The position numbers and the translations under genes are program-made. From NCBI GenBank assembly GCA_018712565.1, contig DVGU01000032.1:1-32052 (forward strand): a stretch of DNA of 32,052 bases. Reading direction: 5' to 3'. Under the pieces are notes generated by a model, which made no database searches, was not told the origin of the DNA, and saw nothing but the letters and a program-made list of their open reading frames with translations. The stretch's first letter is position 1. Every line of letters starts with the position of its first letter. This stretch comes from Candidatus Faecimonas gallistercoris. GTDB taxonomy: Bacteria; Bacillota_I; Bacilli_A; RF39; UBA660. Shown in pieces: positions 26,136 through 32,052 of the stretch.

Positions 26136-27202
26136 ATTTTTTCTCCTTTTCTTTTATTTCTTTTCAATTCTTTTGCTTTTGGCCATACTACTTCAGCTAA
26201 TACATATATAATTATTGATAAAAATATTGTAATTAACCAGTAAATTAAAAGCATTTTATGATATGAATAAGTAAAACTAGAAGCGACAAATGTTCTGACA
26301 GGGATATTGGTTAAATATAGAATAAAACCAAACTTTCCTAATTGTTGAAATATCTTTGAATGGAAAATATTGGCTGTATAACTAGTGTTACTAAAAGTAA
26401 TTGCTACTCCTAGTAAAAATAAAATAGCTATTAGGTAACTTCCGGCAATACCATAATGCATATTTAATAATAAGAATAGATATATTAAACTCTCTATTAT
26501 GGTTATACATATTTTTTTCTGCTTGGTTAATTTTTTTGTTTTTAGGTAATTACATAACTCATAAGCAATCACTCCTAAGTTTATAAAAATTATTCCCTTA
26601 TAAAACCCATTAATAAATATATAGTTTCTAGCAAGTGGATCTGTAATATTTACTTGATGATACCCTATTAGTCCTAAAGTTAAAATAATTAGTATAGGGG
26701 CTATATAATAATTATAAGTTTTTTGGTATTTGTATGCTATTGGAAATAAAATAAAGAATAATATTAACATTACAGATATATACCAACATCCTAAATTAAT
26801 ACTCATTCCATTTCCTATTAGTCCCAAAAAGCTAAATTCGCTGATTGTTTGATCAGAAAATAATATATGATAGTCAAATAAACTATTATGATAGACTAAA
26901 ATATAACCTATTAAATAGATGAGTATCATACTGGGAAGTAAGGGTTTTAATCTATTCCATACAAATTGTAAGTCTAGTTTACCAAGATTTTCTTTGCTTT
27001 TTTTCTTTGTTAGTTTTTCAATCGATTTAATAAATAAAAATCCTGTTACAATAAAATAGAAATCAACAGCATAATATCCTCTGTTGAAATATCCTGCACC
27101 AAAAATACCGGTAAATACCCAGCTATGATAAAACACTATCATGATACTAAATATAAATTTTAAAAAATCTATATAATAATTTCTATTGTTTTTTGTTTGC
27201 AT
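26132..27202 (-). CDS. Membrane acyltransferase (acyltransferase 3 / OafA-like family)
   Basis: The 356-aa protein has about ten membrane helices. The N-terminal hallmark is NYYIDFLKFIFSIMIVFYHS, with the catalytic-type His in FYHSW, followed by GYYAVDFYFIVTGFLFIKSI. Such proteins O-acylate sugars, peptidoglycan, teichoic acids or exopolysaccharides at the outer face of the membrane. It is the first gene of the operon. A purine-rich ribosome-binding-like sequence (GGAAAGGAAGG) lies about 30 bases before the ATG, and the space between holds a 6-bp hairpin (27209-27227), so the start is unusual. No better in-frame start codon exists up to the TAG-free upstream stretch. Substrate unknown. Confidence 0.88.
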   Translation of the reverse strand: MQTKNNRNYYIDFLKFIFSIMIVFYHSWVFTGIFGAGYFNRGYYAVDFYFIVTGFLFIKSIEKLTKKKSKENLGKLDLQFVWNRLKPLLPSMILIYLIGYILVYHNSLFDYHILFSDQTISEFSFLGLIGNGMSINLGCWYISVMLILFFILFPIAYKYQKTYNYYIAPILIILTLGLIGYHQVNITDPLARNYIFINGFYKGIIFINLGVIAYELCNYLKTKKLTKQKKICITIIESLIYLFLLLNMHYGIAGSYLIAILFLLGVAITFSNTSYTANIFHSKIFQQLGKFGFILYLTNIPVRTFVASSFTYSYHKMLLIYWLITIFLSIIIYVLAEVVWPKAKELKRNKRKGEKI

Positions 27203-27208
27203 ATTACG

Positions 27209-27227
27209 TCGAGTTGACTTCTCGACT
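27209..27227 (-). promoter_or_regulatory. Hairpin between ribosome-binding site and start of the acyltransferase
   Basis: GTCGAG (27209-27214) and CTCGAC (27222-27227) form a stem with a 7-base loop in the transcript, between GGAAAGGAAGG and the ATG at 27202. Folding would shorten the effective spacing from about 30 to about 11 bases. It might instead be a remnant of an IS end. Confidence 0.45.
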
Positions 27228-27421
27228 ACACCTTCCTTTCCTACTTAGTGAAAGATTTTTATCACTAGAGTATCTTATATTTATAATATTATTAGCTTTT
27301 TTAGAAAAGATAAGTTTCATTATTATTCTAATACATTAATCTAGTTCTTAAATTTATTATAGCATTTTCTTTAGTGTTTCGTAAATTAATTATCTATAGA
27401 ATAGAATAAAAGGCAAATTTA

Positions 27422-27444
27422 AAACTACTGAATTTCAGTAGTTT
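27422..27444 (-). terminator. Hairpin at the end of the permease remnant
   Basis: AAACTACTGA (27422-27431) pairs with TCAGTAGTTT (27435-27444) around a 3-base loop, with a short T run on the minus strand. It overlaps the stop codon at 27443. It was probably the terminator of the original transporter operon. The gap 27203-27421 holds no gene. Confidence 0.6.
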
Positions 27445-27640
27445 AACTTCCTCTTTTTTTTCTAGTAAAAGATTCTAAACAATCAATTAAAAAATACATT
27501 ATATAGGAAATCACTCCTAATATTACTACTCCTGTAATTACTAAATTAATATTAAATACTTGTGAACCATACATAATTAAGTACCCTAGACCACTTTTTG
27601 ATACTAATAATTCTCCCATGATTACTCCGATGTAACACAT
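27443..27640 (-). pseudogene. C-terminal remnant of an ABC transporter permease (SsuC/TauC type)
   Basis: The 65 residues match the extreme C-terminus of binding-protein-dependent permeases of the nitrate/sulfonate/taurine group. IGVIMGELLVSKSGLGYLIM fits the family's IVGEFLVSKAGLGYLI block, followed by YGSQVFNINLVITGVVIL and a basic end (FTRKKRGS). Everything upstream (about 200 residues of permease and any ATPase or binding protein) is missing. The frame breaks near 27640-27660, where plus-strand accessory genes begin, so this marks a deletion or insertion junction. The Met near 27640 is probably not a real start. Confidence 0.75.
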
Positions 27641-27693
27641 ATAGGGAGAATGAAAAGCATTTTAGTAAAGAACTTGCTAGAAATGGAGAAAAC

Positions 27694-28305
27694 ATGGGAA
27701 AAGTAACTTGTCCATTTTGTAATAGTAAAAATACGTTTAATATCTCTTATGGCTATTTAAAAAAGAAAAAGATAAAGAAGAACTATGTAGAACTAGATAC
27801 TAATATCAATTATAGAAGAGGTTTTGAAAAGCATGATTTTGATGGTGAGAAATTAATCAGTCATTTACCTAATCATTATTGTAAAGATTGTGGGAAAAGA
27901 TTCCAATCTAGGAAAGTTATGTACACAGTAGATATATCAGTTATTAATTTGATTATTTGTATTAATAATAATTACTATAGGTATATCTTTGATTTTAGTG
28001 ATAAAGAGAATCCTAATTATACATTAAAGATTAACTGGATACCTGTTAAGATAAATGAATCTATTACTATTGATAATATGAATAGAATACTTTCTAGTTT
28101 TAAAAAGTATAAACCTAATCTATGGAATAGTCATTATGGAGATTCTTATAGTTATACTAAATATTATTGGATATTAAAATGTACCTATTACAATGGAATT
28201 GATTACGTAAAAAGTGGCAATGATAAAGTACCTAATGATTGGCATGACTTTATTAAGCCATTTAAGATAATATTTAATGAAAATATTTTTGATTTAGAAT
28301 CCTAA
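27694..28305 (+). CDS. Zinc-ribbon protein of unknown function, 203 aa
   Basis: The N-terminal CPFC (Cys6, Cys9) and CKDC (Cys63, Cys66) form a likely zinc ribbon around a Lys-rich insert (YLKKKKIKKNYVEL). The rest is a globular Tyr/Asn-rich domain (YTLKINWIPVKINESITI, WHDFIKPFKIIF) that I do not recognise. GGAG precedes the ATG by about 6 bases. The frame is open a few codons upstream, but this overlaps the junction with the permease remnant. It is followed by its own terminator. The strand switch and the presence of mobile-element neighbours suggest it arrived by transfer. Confidence 0.7.
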   Translation: MGKVTCPFCNSKNTFNISYGYLKKKKIKKNYVELDTNINYRRGFEKHDFDGEKLISHLPNHYCKDCGKRFQSRKVMYTVDISVINLIICINNNYYRYIFDFSDKENPNYTLKINWIPVKINESITIDNMNRILSSFKKYKPNLWNSHYGDSYSYTKYYWILKCTYYNGIDYVKSGNDKVPNDWHDFIKPFKIIFNENIFDLES

Positions 28306-28320
28306 GAAATTAGGATTTTT
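28298..28320 (+). terminator. Intrinsic terminator of the zinc-ribbon gene
   Basis: AATCCTAA (28298-28305) pairs with TTAGGATT (28310-28317) with a GAAA loop and a T run. The gene's TAA stop lies inside the stem. Confidence 0.75.
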
Positions 28321-28346
28321 ATATTGTAAAAGAAAGGGATGAGAAC

Positions 28347-28787
28347 ATGGCAGTATTTAAAGTGAGAAAAGTTAAAAATTATACATCTATGAGTAATGAG
28401 CATTTACAAAATAAAGAACTAAGTTTAAAAGCCAAGGGATTATTATCTTATATGCTATCTTTACCTGATGATTGGAACTATTCACTAGAGGGATTAGTAT
28501 CTAATTGTAAAGAAAGCAAAACATCGATAAGAAGCACTTTAAATGAGCTTAAACAACATGGCTATTTATCTGTTGAAAAACTATATCCAAATAAGACTGC
28601 AAGTAAAAAGATAGAATATACCTATAACATCTATGAAGAGCGAGGTCTAAATCCATATATTAAAAACCAAGATATGGATAATCCATACCTTGCTTCACAA
28701 TATATAGAAAACAATACACAACAAAGTACTAATAGACTAAATACTAAAGAACAAATAGATAAAGAAGATAAACTGTTTTATAAATAA
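28347..28787 (+). CDS. HTH_36-type DNA-binding protein, likely C-terminally truncated
   Basis: The 146-aa product has the HTH_36 winged-helix domain at about 20-85 (ELSLKAKGLLSYMLSLPDDW, NCKESKTSIRSTLNELKQHG). Proteins of this type, often with a C-terminal replication (DnaD-like) domain, belong to the replication modules of integrative elements, plasmids and phages of Bacillota. Here the C-terminus is a short Asn/Gln/Lys-rich tail ending KEDKLFYK. The family usually runs longer, so a truncation is likely. AAAGGGATGAGAAC precedes the ATG. No relaxase, integrase or partner replication gene is near, so this is probably a fragment of a former element. Confidence 0.8.
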   Translation: MAVFKVRKVKNYTSMSNEHLQNKELSLKAKGLLSYMLSLPDDWNYSLEGLVSNCKESKTSIRSTLNELKQHGYLSVEKLYPNKTASKKIEYTYNIYEERGLNPYIKNQDMDNPYLASQYIENNTQQSTNRLNTKEQIDKEDKLFYK

Positions 28788-28856
28788 TTATATTATTATC
28801 TAGCTGTCGATTAAATAGATAGAAAATATATATTGATATTAAAATTTTAAATTTAA

Positions 28857-28934
28857 AATAATAATGATAAACTTACGTGGTATAAAGAATTAGGATGGTT
28901 TGACGATATTGATGAAGATGCGAAGAAGAAATAA
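28857..28934 (+). pseudogene. Short C-terminal gene remnant
   Basis: An open frame without a start codon encodes NNNDKLTWYKELGWFDDIDE and then DAKKK before a stop. The acidic/aromatic ending looks like the tail of a lost protein rather than random sequence. It may be the displaced C-terminus of the truncated HTH_36 gene upstream, but I cannot confirm this. Confidence 0.35.
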
Positions 28935-28965
28935 GGGTATACATATATTAAAGTATCAGGAAAAA

Positions 28966-28974
28966 TGATATAAT
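28966..28974 (+). promoter_or_regulatory. Extended -10 promoter of the PHP gene
   Basis: TGATATAAT is an extended -10, 22 bases before the ATG at 28997. The -35 region is weak. Confidence 0.55.
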
Positions 28975-28996
28975 TGAATTGGAAGCAGGTGTTATT

Positions 28997-29908
28997 ATGA
29001 TTGATATTCATTCGCATACCACATATTCTGATGGTAGTTCTAGCATCGAAGAACTTTTAGAAGAGGCACAAAAAATTGGCTTAAGTTTATTATCAATAAC
29101 AGATCATAACACTATACAAGCACATTTTGAATTACAAAACTCTAATATTAGGAAAAAATTTGATGGTGAAATAATTTCAGGGATTGAAATAACTACAACT
29201 TATAACGGAGAAACAATAGAAGTTTTAGGGTATGGTTTTGATTTAGAACAGATGCAACAATTTTTAAATGATAATGTATTATCTTTTAAAGAAAAACAAT
29301 TAAGAGAATATGAATTAATAAAAAATCAATACAAAAAAATTGGAGTTATCTTTGATGAAAATAATATTAAATTTAATCCAAAAGTAGAATCCTGTAGGCA
29401 TGCCTTTGCTATTGAAATAAAAAAGTATCCTCAAAATTATAAATTTTTCTTAAATAAAAAATCAATAAATACAGACAGTGGATTTACTAGAAATGAAGTC
29501 TATAATCCTAAAAGTCCATTGTATGTTGATGAATCATCATTGTTCCCTAGCTTAGAAAGAGCAATAGAAATGATACATAAGTCAGGTGGTATAGCATTTT
29601 TAGCTCATACCTTTGCATATTCTCCTAACATTTCAAATGAACTATTAAATATAATAAATAATTATGAATTAGATGGCTTAGAATGTTTTTATACCACTTT
29701 TACAAAAGAACAATCAGATTATTTAGTAAAACTGTGTGCAGAAAAAGGAATGTACATGAGTGGTGGTAGTGATTTTCATGGTACTAGAAAGAAGAATCAT
29801 AATTTAGGCACTGGAAGCGGTAATTTATGTATTGATGAAAGTTTTATAAAAGATTGGATAAATAAGTATTTACCAGATTTTAATAGCTCTAAAGAAAAAA
29901 TAAAGTGA
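28997..29908 (+). CDS. PHP-domain metal-dependent phosphoesterase
   Basis: The protein (303 aa) belongs to the PHP superfamily of the TrpH/YciV (RNase AM, 3',5'-bisphosphate nucleotidase) type. The metal ligands are in place: His5 and His7 in IDIHSHTTYSDG, Asp12, Asp36-His37 in SITDHNT, Glu64 in SGIEIT, His135 in ESCRHAFA, His204 in FLAHTF, and Asp259/His261 in GGSDFHG. The middle insert (about 90-180) is longer and less typical than in YciV. The ATG at 28997 has AGGTG upstream and is preferred over a TTG at 28979. It probably acts on nucleotides or small RNAs. It lies in an accessory patch, so a mobile-element or defence-related role is possible but not shown. Confidence 0.88.
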   Translation: MIDIHSHTTYSDGSSSIEELLEEAQKIGLSLLSITDHNTIQAHFELQNSNIRKKFDGEIISGIEITTTYNGETIEVLGYGFDLEQMQQFLNDNVLSFKEKQLREYELIKNQYKKIGVIFDENNIKFNPKVESCRHAFAIEIKKYPQNYKFFLNKKSINTDSGFTRNEVYNPKSPLYVDESSLFPSLERAIEMIHKSGGIAFLAHTFAYSPNISNELLNIINNYELDGLECFYTTFTKEQSDYLVKLCAEKGMYMSGGSDFHGTRKKNHNLGTGSGNLCIDESFIKDWINKYLPDFNSSKEKIK

Positions 29909-29943
29909 TGGTGTTAAGTTTAAAAAGTCTATTTATTAATTAA

Positions 29944-29972
29944 TTTAATAAAGAAATAGCAGAACATATAAT
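29944..29972 (+). promoter_or_regulatory. Promoter of the RhuM-family gene
   Basis: TTTAAT (29944-29949), a 17-base spacer and TATAAT (29967-29972) lie upstream of an AAAGGAGG ribosome-binding site and the ATG at 30024. Confidence 0.6.
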
Positions 29973-30023
29973 AATTCACAAATAAGAAAAGTTGATAAAA
30001 CTATACAAAGGAGGATTAGATAA

Positions 30024-31034
30024 ATGAAAATAGATAAACTAAAAGATTTAATTTTATATCAAAGTGAAAATGGTAATGTACAAATAGAAGTTTTATATGA
30101 CAATGAAGACTTTTGGCTGACACAAAAAACAATGGCTGAGTTATTTAATGTAGCAGAAAATAATATTACATACCATTTACAGAATATATTTAAAAGTGGT
30201 GAGTTAAATAAAGATTCAGTTACTCAAAAAATTAGAGTAACTGCCTCGGATGGAAAGAAATATAATACAAATTTTTATAGTTTAGATGCTATTATTGCAG
30301 TTGGCTATAGAGTTAATTCAAAAGAAGCTACTAGTTTTAGAAAATGGGCAACAAATACATTAAAAGACTATATCAAAAAAGGATATGTTTTAAATACTGA
30401 ATTACTAAAAAATGGTCCAAAATTTGGTAAAGATTACTTTGATGAGTTATTAGTTAAGATCAAAGAAATTAGAGCTAGTGAAAGAAGGTTTTATCAAAAA
30501 ATTACAGATATTTATAAAGAATGTAGCTATGATTATGATAAAAATAGTGAGATAACAAAAGAATTTTATAAGAATGTTCAAAATAAATTACATTATGCTA
30601 TCACAGGAATGACAGCTCCAGAAATAATATATAATAGAGTTAGTTCTAAAAAAGATTTTATGGGACTTAAAACGTGGAAAAACGCACCTGATGGTAAAAT
30701 ATTAGAAACAGATGTTACTGTTGCTAAAAATTATTTATCTGAAGAAGAGTTAAAAGAATTAAATAATTTAGTGTCTATGTATTTAGATTTTGCAGAAAGA
30801 CAAGTGAAACTGAGACATATTATTTCTATGCAAGAATGGAAAGATAAATTAGAAATGTTCTTAAATCTCAATGAATATAACATTTTAAAAGATAATGGAA
30901 AAATTAAAAGAGAAATTGCTGATAAACTAGCACTAGATGAATATGAAAAATATCGTGTAGTACAAGATCAAAAATATATATCTGATTTTGATGAATTAAT
31001 ATTAGAAACAAAAAATATTGAATCAAAAGAGTAA
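30024..31034 (+). CDS. RhuM-family protein
   Basis: The 336-aa protein matches the Virulence_RhuM family, first named from a Salmonella pathogenicity island and common in accessory DNA. The N-terminal part has NEDFWLTQKTMAELFNVAEN, a helix-turn-helix-like segment, then VTASDGKKYNTNFYSLDAII and RVNSKEATSFRKWATNTLK, all typical. The C-terminal part contains the family blocks YNRVSSKKDFMGLKTW and LVSMYLDFAERQVKLR. The length is normal, so the gene looks intact. An AAAGGAGG site and a promoter are present. Biochemical function is not established in the family; links to mobile elements and toxin-like modules have been suggested. Confidence 0.92.
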   Translation: MKIDKLKDLILYQSENGNVQIEVLYDNEDFWLTQKTMAELFNVAENNITYHLQNIFKSGELNKDSVTQKIRVTASDGKKYNTNFYSLDAIIAVGYRVNSKEATSFRKWATNTLKDYIKKGYVLNTELLKNGPKFGKDYFDELLVKIKEIRASERRFYQKITDIYKECSYDYDKNSEITKEFYKNVQNKLHYAITGMTAPEIIYNRVSSKKDFMGLKTWKNAPDGKILETDVTVAKNYLSEEELKELNNLVSMYLDFAERQVKLRHIISMQEWKDKLEMFLNLNEYNILKDNGKIKREIADKLALDEYEKYRVVQDQKYISDFDELILETKNIESKE

Positions 31035-31100
31035 TTATTTCTAATATTTGAAAAGTTAAAAAATGAGGTGATTTAATAGACAACGAATGGTTATGTTAAA

Positions 31101-31721
31101 ATGTGGGATAATTGGTCTAAAAAACGTTCTAGTATTCCAGTTTATGATTTGTGGTTAGATGAATATAAAGATATTTTAGAAAAAAATAAAGATAGCGAGA
31201 TTTTAGATCTTGGTTGTGGTATAGGTGCTGACACTTTATATTTAATAGAAAGAGGATATAGTGTTTTATCTTGTGATTTTTCTAAAGAAGCTTTAAAGAG
31301 TATTGAAGATAATATTCCTAATAGTAAAACAATGTATTTAAATATGTTGGAAGATTTTCCAATTGATAATGATACATATTCTTTAATTATAGCAGATTTA
31401 TCTTTACAGTATTTTAATAATAAAGATAGTATACATATCATGAATGAAATAAAAAGAATATTAAAAACGGATGGAATATTATTAGCACGAGTTGCTTCAG
31501 TTAATGATTTTAATTTCGGAGCAGGTGTTGGTGAAGAACTAGAGAAAAACTTTTATTTTGAGGGAGATTATACAAAAAGATTTTTTGATTTAGAAGATGT
31601 TAATAGGTACTTTGGAATCATTGGTTCAGTTGAAGCAGAGGAAACTTCAATGACTAGAGATGAAGATGAATATTTAAAATCTAAAATATTATATAAAGTT
31701 AAAGTAATGAAAGGAAAATAA
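31101..31721 (+). CDS. Class I SAM-dependent methyltransferase
   Basis: The 206-aa Rossmann-fold methyltransferase has motif I ILDLGCGIGADTLYL (34-48), an acidic residue at the end of strand 2 (Asp59 in LSCDFS), motif IV-like IADLSLQYF, and IKRILKTDGILLARV for the post-motif strand. The substrate is unknown. The start is unclear. The best ribosome-binding site (GAGGTGA, about 31063) lies about 30 bases upstream, and the frame it would serve (ATA GAC AAC GAA TGG) hits a stop, which hints at a lost or frameshifted N-terminus of some ten residues. The gene is followed after 2 bases by an NTF2-like gene, so the two form an operon. Confidence 0.88.
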   Translation: MWDNWSKKRSSIPVYDLWLDEYKDILEKNKDSEILDLGCGIGADTLYLIERGYSVLSCDFSKEALKSIEDNIPNSKTMYLNMLEDFPIDNDTYSLIIADLSLQYFNNKDSIHIMNEIKRILKTDGILLARVASVNDFNFGAGVGEELEKNFYFEGDYTKRFFDLEDVNRYFGIIGSVEAEETSMTRDEDEYLKSKILYKVKVMKGK

Positions 31722-31723
31722 TC

Positions 31724-31927
31724 ATGAATAGAGAATACGCAGAAAAGTGGTTAAATAAGTTAAAAGATTATTGGATTAACAAAGATATAGAAGGTGCAGT
31801 ATCATTATTTACTAAAACAACATTTTATCAAGAAACACCGTTTATGAAACCATATACAACAATCCAAGAAATTAACCAAGAATGGCAACACGTAAAAGAT
31901 GAAGATATAGAAAGTATTGATAAATGA
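31724..31927 (+). pseudogene. NTF2-like (SnoaL-type) protein, truncated by an IS element
   Basis: The 67 residues (EYAEKWLNKLKDYWINKDIE, then GAVSLFTKTTFYQETPF) match the N-terminal half of small NTF2-like proteins, normally about 110-130 aa, that form a cone-shaped fold and bind small ligands. The coding sequence breaks at DEDIESIDK, a few bases before the IS-end hairpin at 31929. The stop codon appears to come from the junction. It overlaps nothing but follows the methyltransferase by 2 bases, with GAAAGGAAA as ribosome-binding site. Probably non-functional. Confidence 0.75.
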
Positions 31928-31928
31928 A

Positions 31929-31955
31929 TACTCCCCGCAGCAAGCTACGGGGTAT
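31929..31955. repeat. IS-end hairpin
   Basis: CCCCGCAGC (31933-31941) pairs with GCTACGGGG (31944-31952) around an AA loop with one C-A mismatch, and ATAC/GTAT extends it with a bulge. This GC-rich subterminal hairpin stands out in the AT-rich window and is what single-strand IS200/IS605 transposases recognise. Confidence 0.7.
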
Positions 31956-31970
31956 CTTCCCAAAGCGATG

Positions 31971-32052
31971 TTATTTTTGCTGTTGAAATTTCAAATATAA
32001 CTGCTTGTATTCCGCATCTTGTTTACCTTGATTTTTTACATATTCTTTTATT
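31971..32052 (-). CDS. tnpA: IS200/IS605-family transposase TnpA, C-terminal part
   Basis: The frame enters from the right edge and ends at TAA (31971-31973). The visible residues are IKEYVKNQGKQDAEYKQLYL followed by KFQQQK. The YVKNQ segment fits the Y1-transposase active-site helix, in which the catalytic Tyr is followed four residues later by a metal-binding Gln (Tyr127/Gln131 in IS608 TnpA). The stop lies 19 bases from the end hairpin, as in IS200-type elements without TnpB. Only about 26 residues are seen, so whether the gene is intact cannot be judged. Confidence 0.7.
   Translation of the reverse strand, partial: IKEYVKNQGKQDAEYKQLYLKFQQQK

Larger units (their letters stand above)
31928..32052 (-). 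mobile_element. End of an IS200/IS605-type element (partial)
   Basis: The element is recognised from an end hairpin and the C-terminus of its transposase, and continues past the window edge. It is inserted in the NTF2-like gene. The left boundary near 31928 is inferred from where the NTF2-like homology stops. No target duplication is expected for this family. Confidence 0.65.

Noticed and set aside
27443..27640. A genuine 65-aa small membrane protein
   Set aside because: The sequence matches the end of ABC permeases and the true N-terminal part is missing at a junction, so a remnant is more likely.

Overview
The window looks like a chromosomal segment of a very AT-rich, Gram-positive-lineage bacterium. 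Evidence for this is the gatCAB amidotransferase operon, a PcrA-type helicase, NAD-dependent LigA, strong AGGAGG ribosome-binding sites, TTGAAA/TATAAT promoters, intrinsic terminators, and a sortase with a sortase-anchored surface protein. TGA is used as a stop and TGG for Trp, so the code is standard and this is not a Mycoplasma. The best inference is an uncultured, probably host-associated member of the Bacilli (Erysipelotrichia / RF39-like). No rRNA, tRNA or CRISPR array was seen.

From 1 to about 27,440 everything real is on the minus strand, so the operons read right to left. 191-823 is an orphan gene. 955-4327 is a three-gene membrane operon: a small bitopic protein, a sensor with two solute-binding-like domains and a degenerate GGDEF domain, and a YihY/BrkB protein. 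Its promoter touches the gatB stop codon. 4381-7568 is gatC-gatA-gatB. 7647-9149 is a small operon of an OB-fold membrane protein, a protein with two RNA-polymerase alpha-CTD-like domains, and an overlapping 52-residue coiled-coil microprotein. 9281-11260 is ligA. 11362-14800 is a two-gene ABC exporter. 14891-15538 is a Bax-inhibitor-1 family protein. 15664-16587 is an unknown protein with a possible Cys-His-Asp triad, followed upstream by a decayed TnpB fragment. 17037-20993 is pcrA with two tandem sugar nucleotidyltransferases. The order pcrA ... ligA ... gatCAB recalls the Bacillus chromosome, with extra genes inserted.

21188-24511 is a surface-adhesion operon: a thioester-domain / Cna-B adhesin with an unusual VPNTN sorting motif, its sortase (His and Cys present, the usual downstream Arg absent), and a polytopic membrane protein with a long polar tail. 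The adhesin promoter carries an inverted repeat across its -10 box. 24657-27202 holds a small membrane protein and a tightly overlapping operon of an acyltransferase-3, a YfcE-like phosphodiesterase and a Nudix hydrolase.

At about 27,640 the backbone breaks off inside a remnant of an ABC permease gene. The coding strand then flips to plus for an accessory patch: a zinc-ribbon protein, a truncated HTH_36 protein from mobile-element replication modules, a PHP phosphoesterase, a RhuM-family protein, a SAM methyltransferase and a truncated NTF2-like gene. The NTF2-like gene is cut by the end of an IS200/IS605-type element whose tnpA runs off the right edge of the window. The most interesting candidates are the thioester adhesin/sortase module, the tandem alpha-CTD protein with its microprotein, the degenerate GGDEF sensor operon, and the accessory patch. 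All functional statements are from motif reading; no database search was run.
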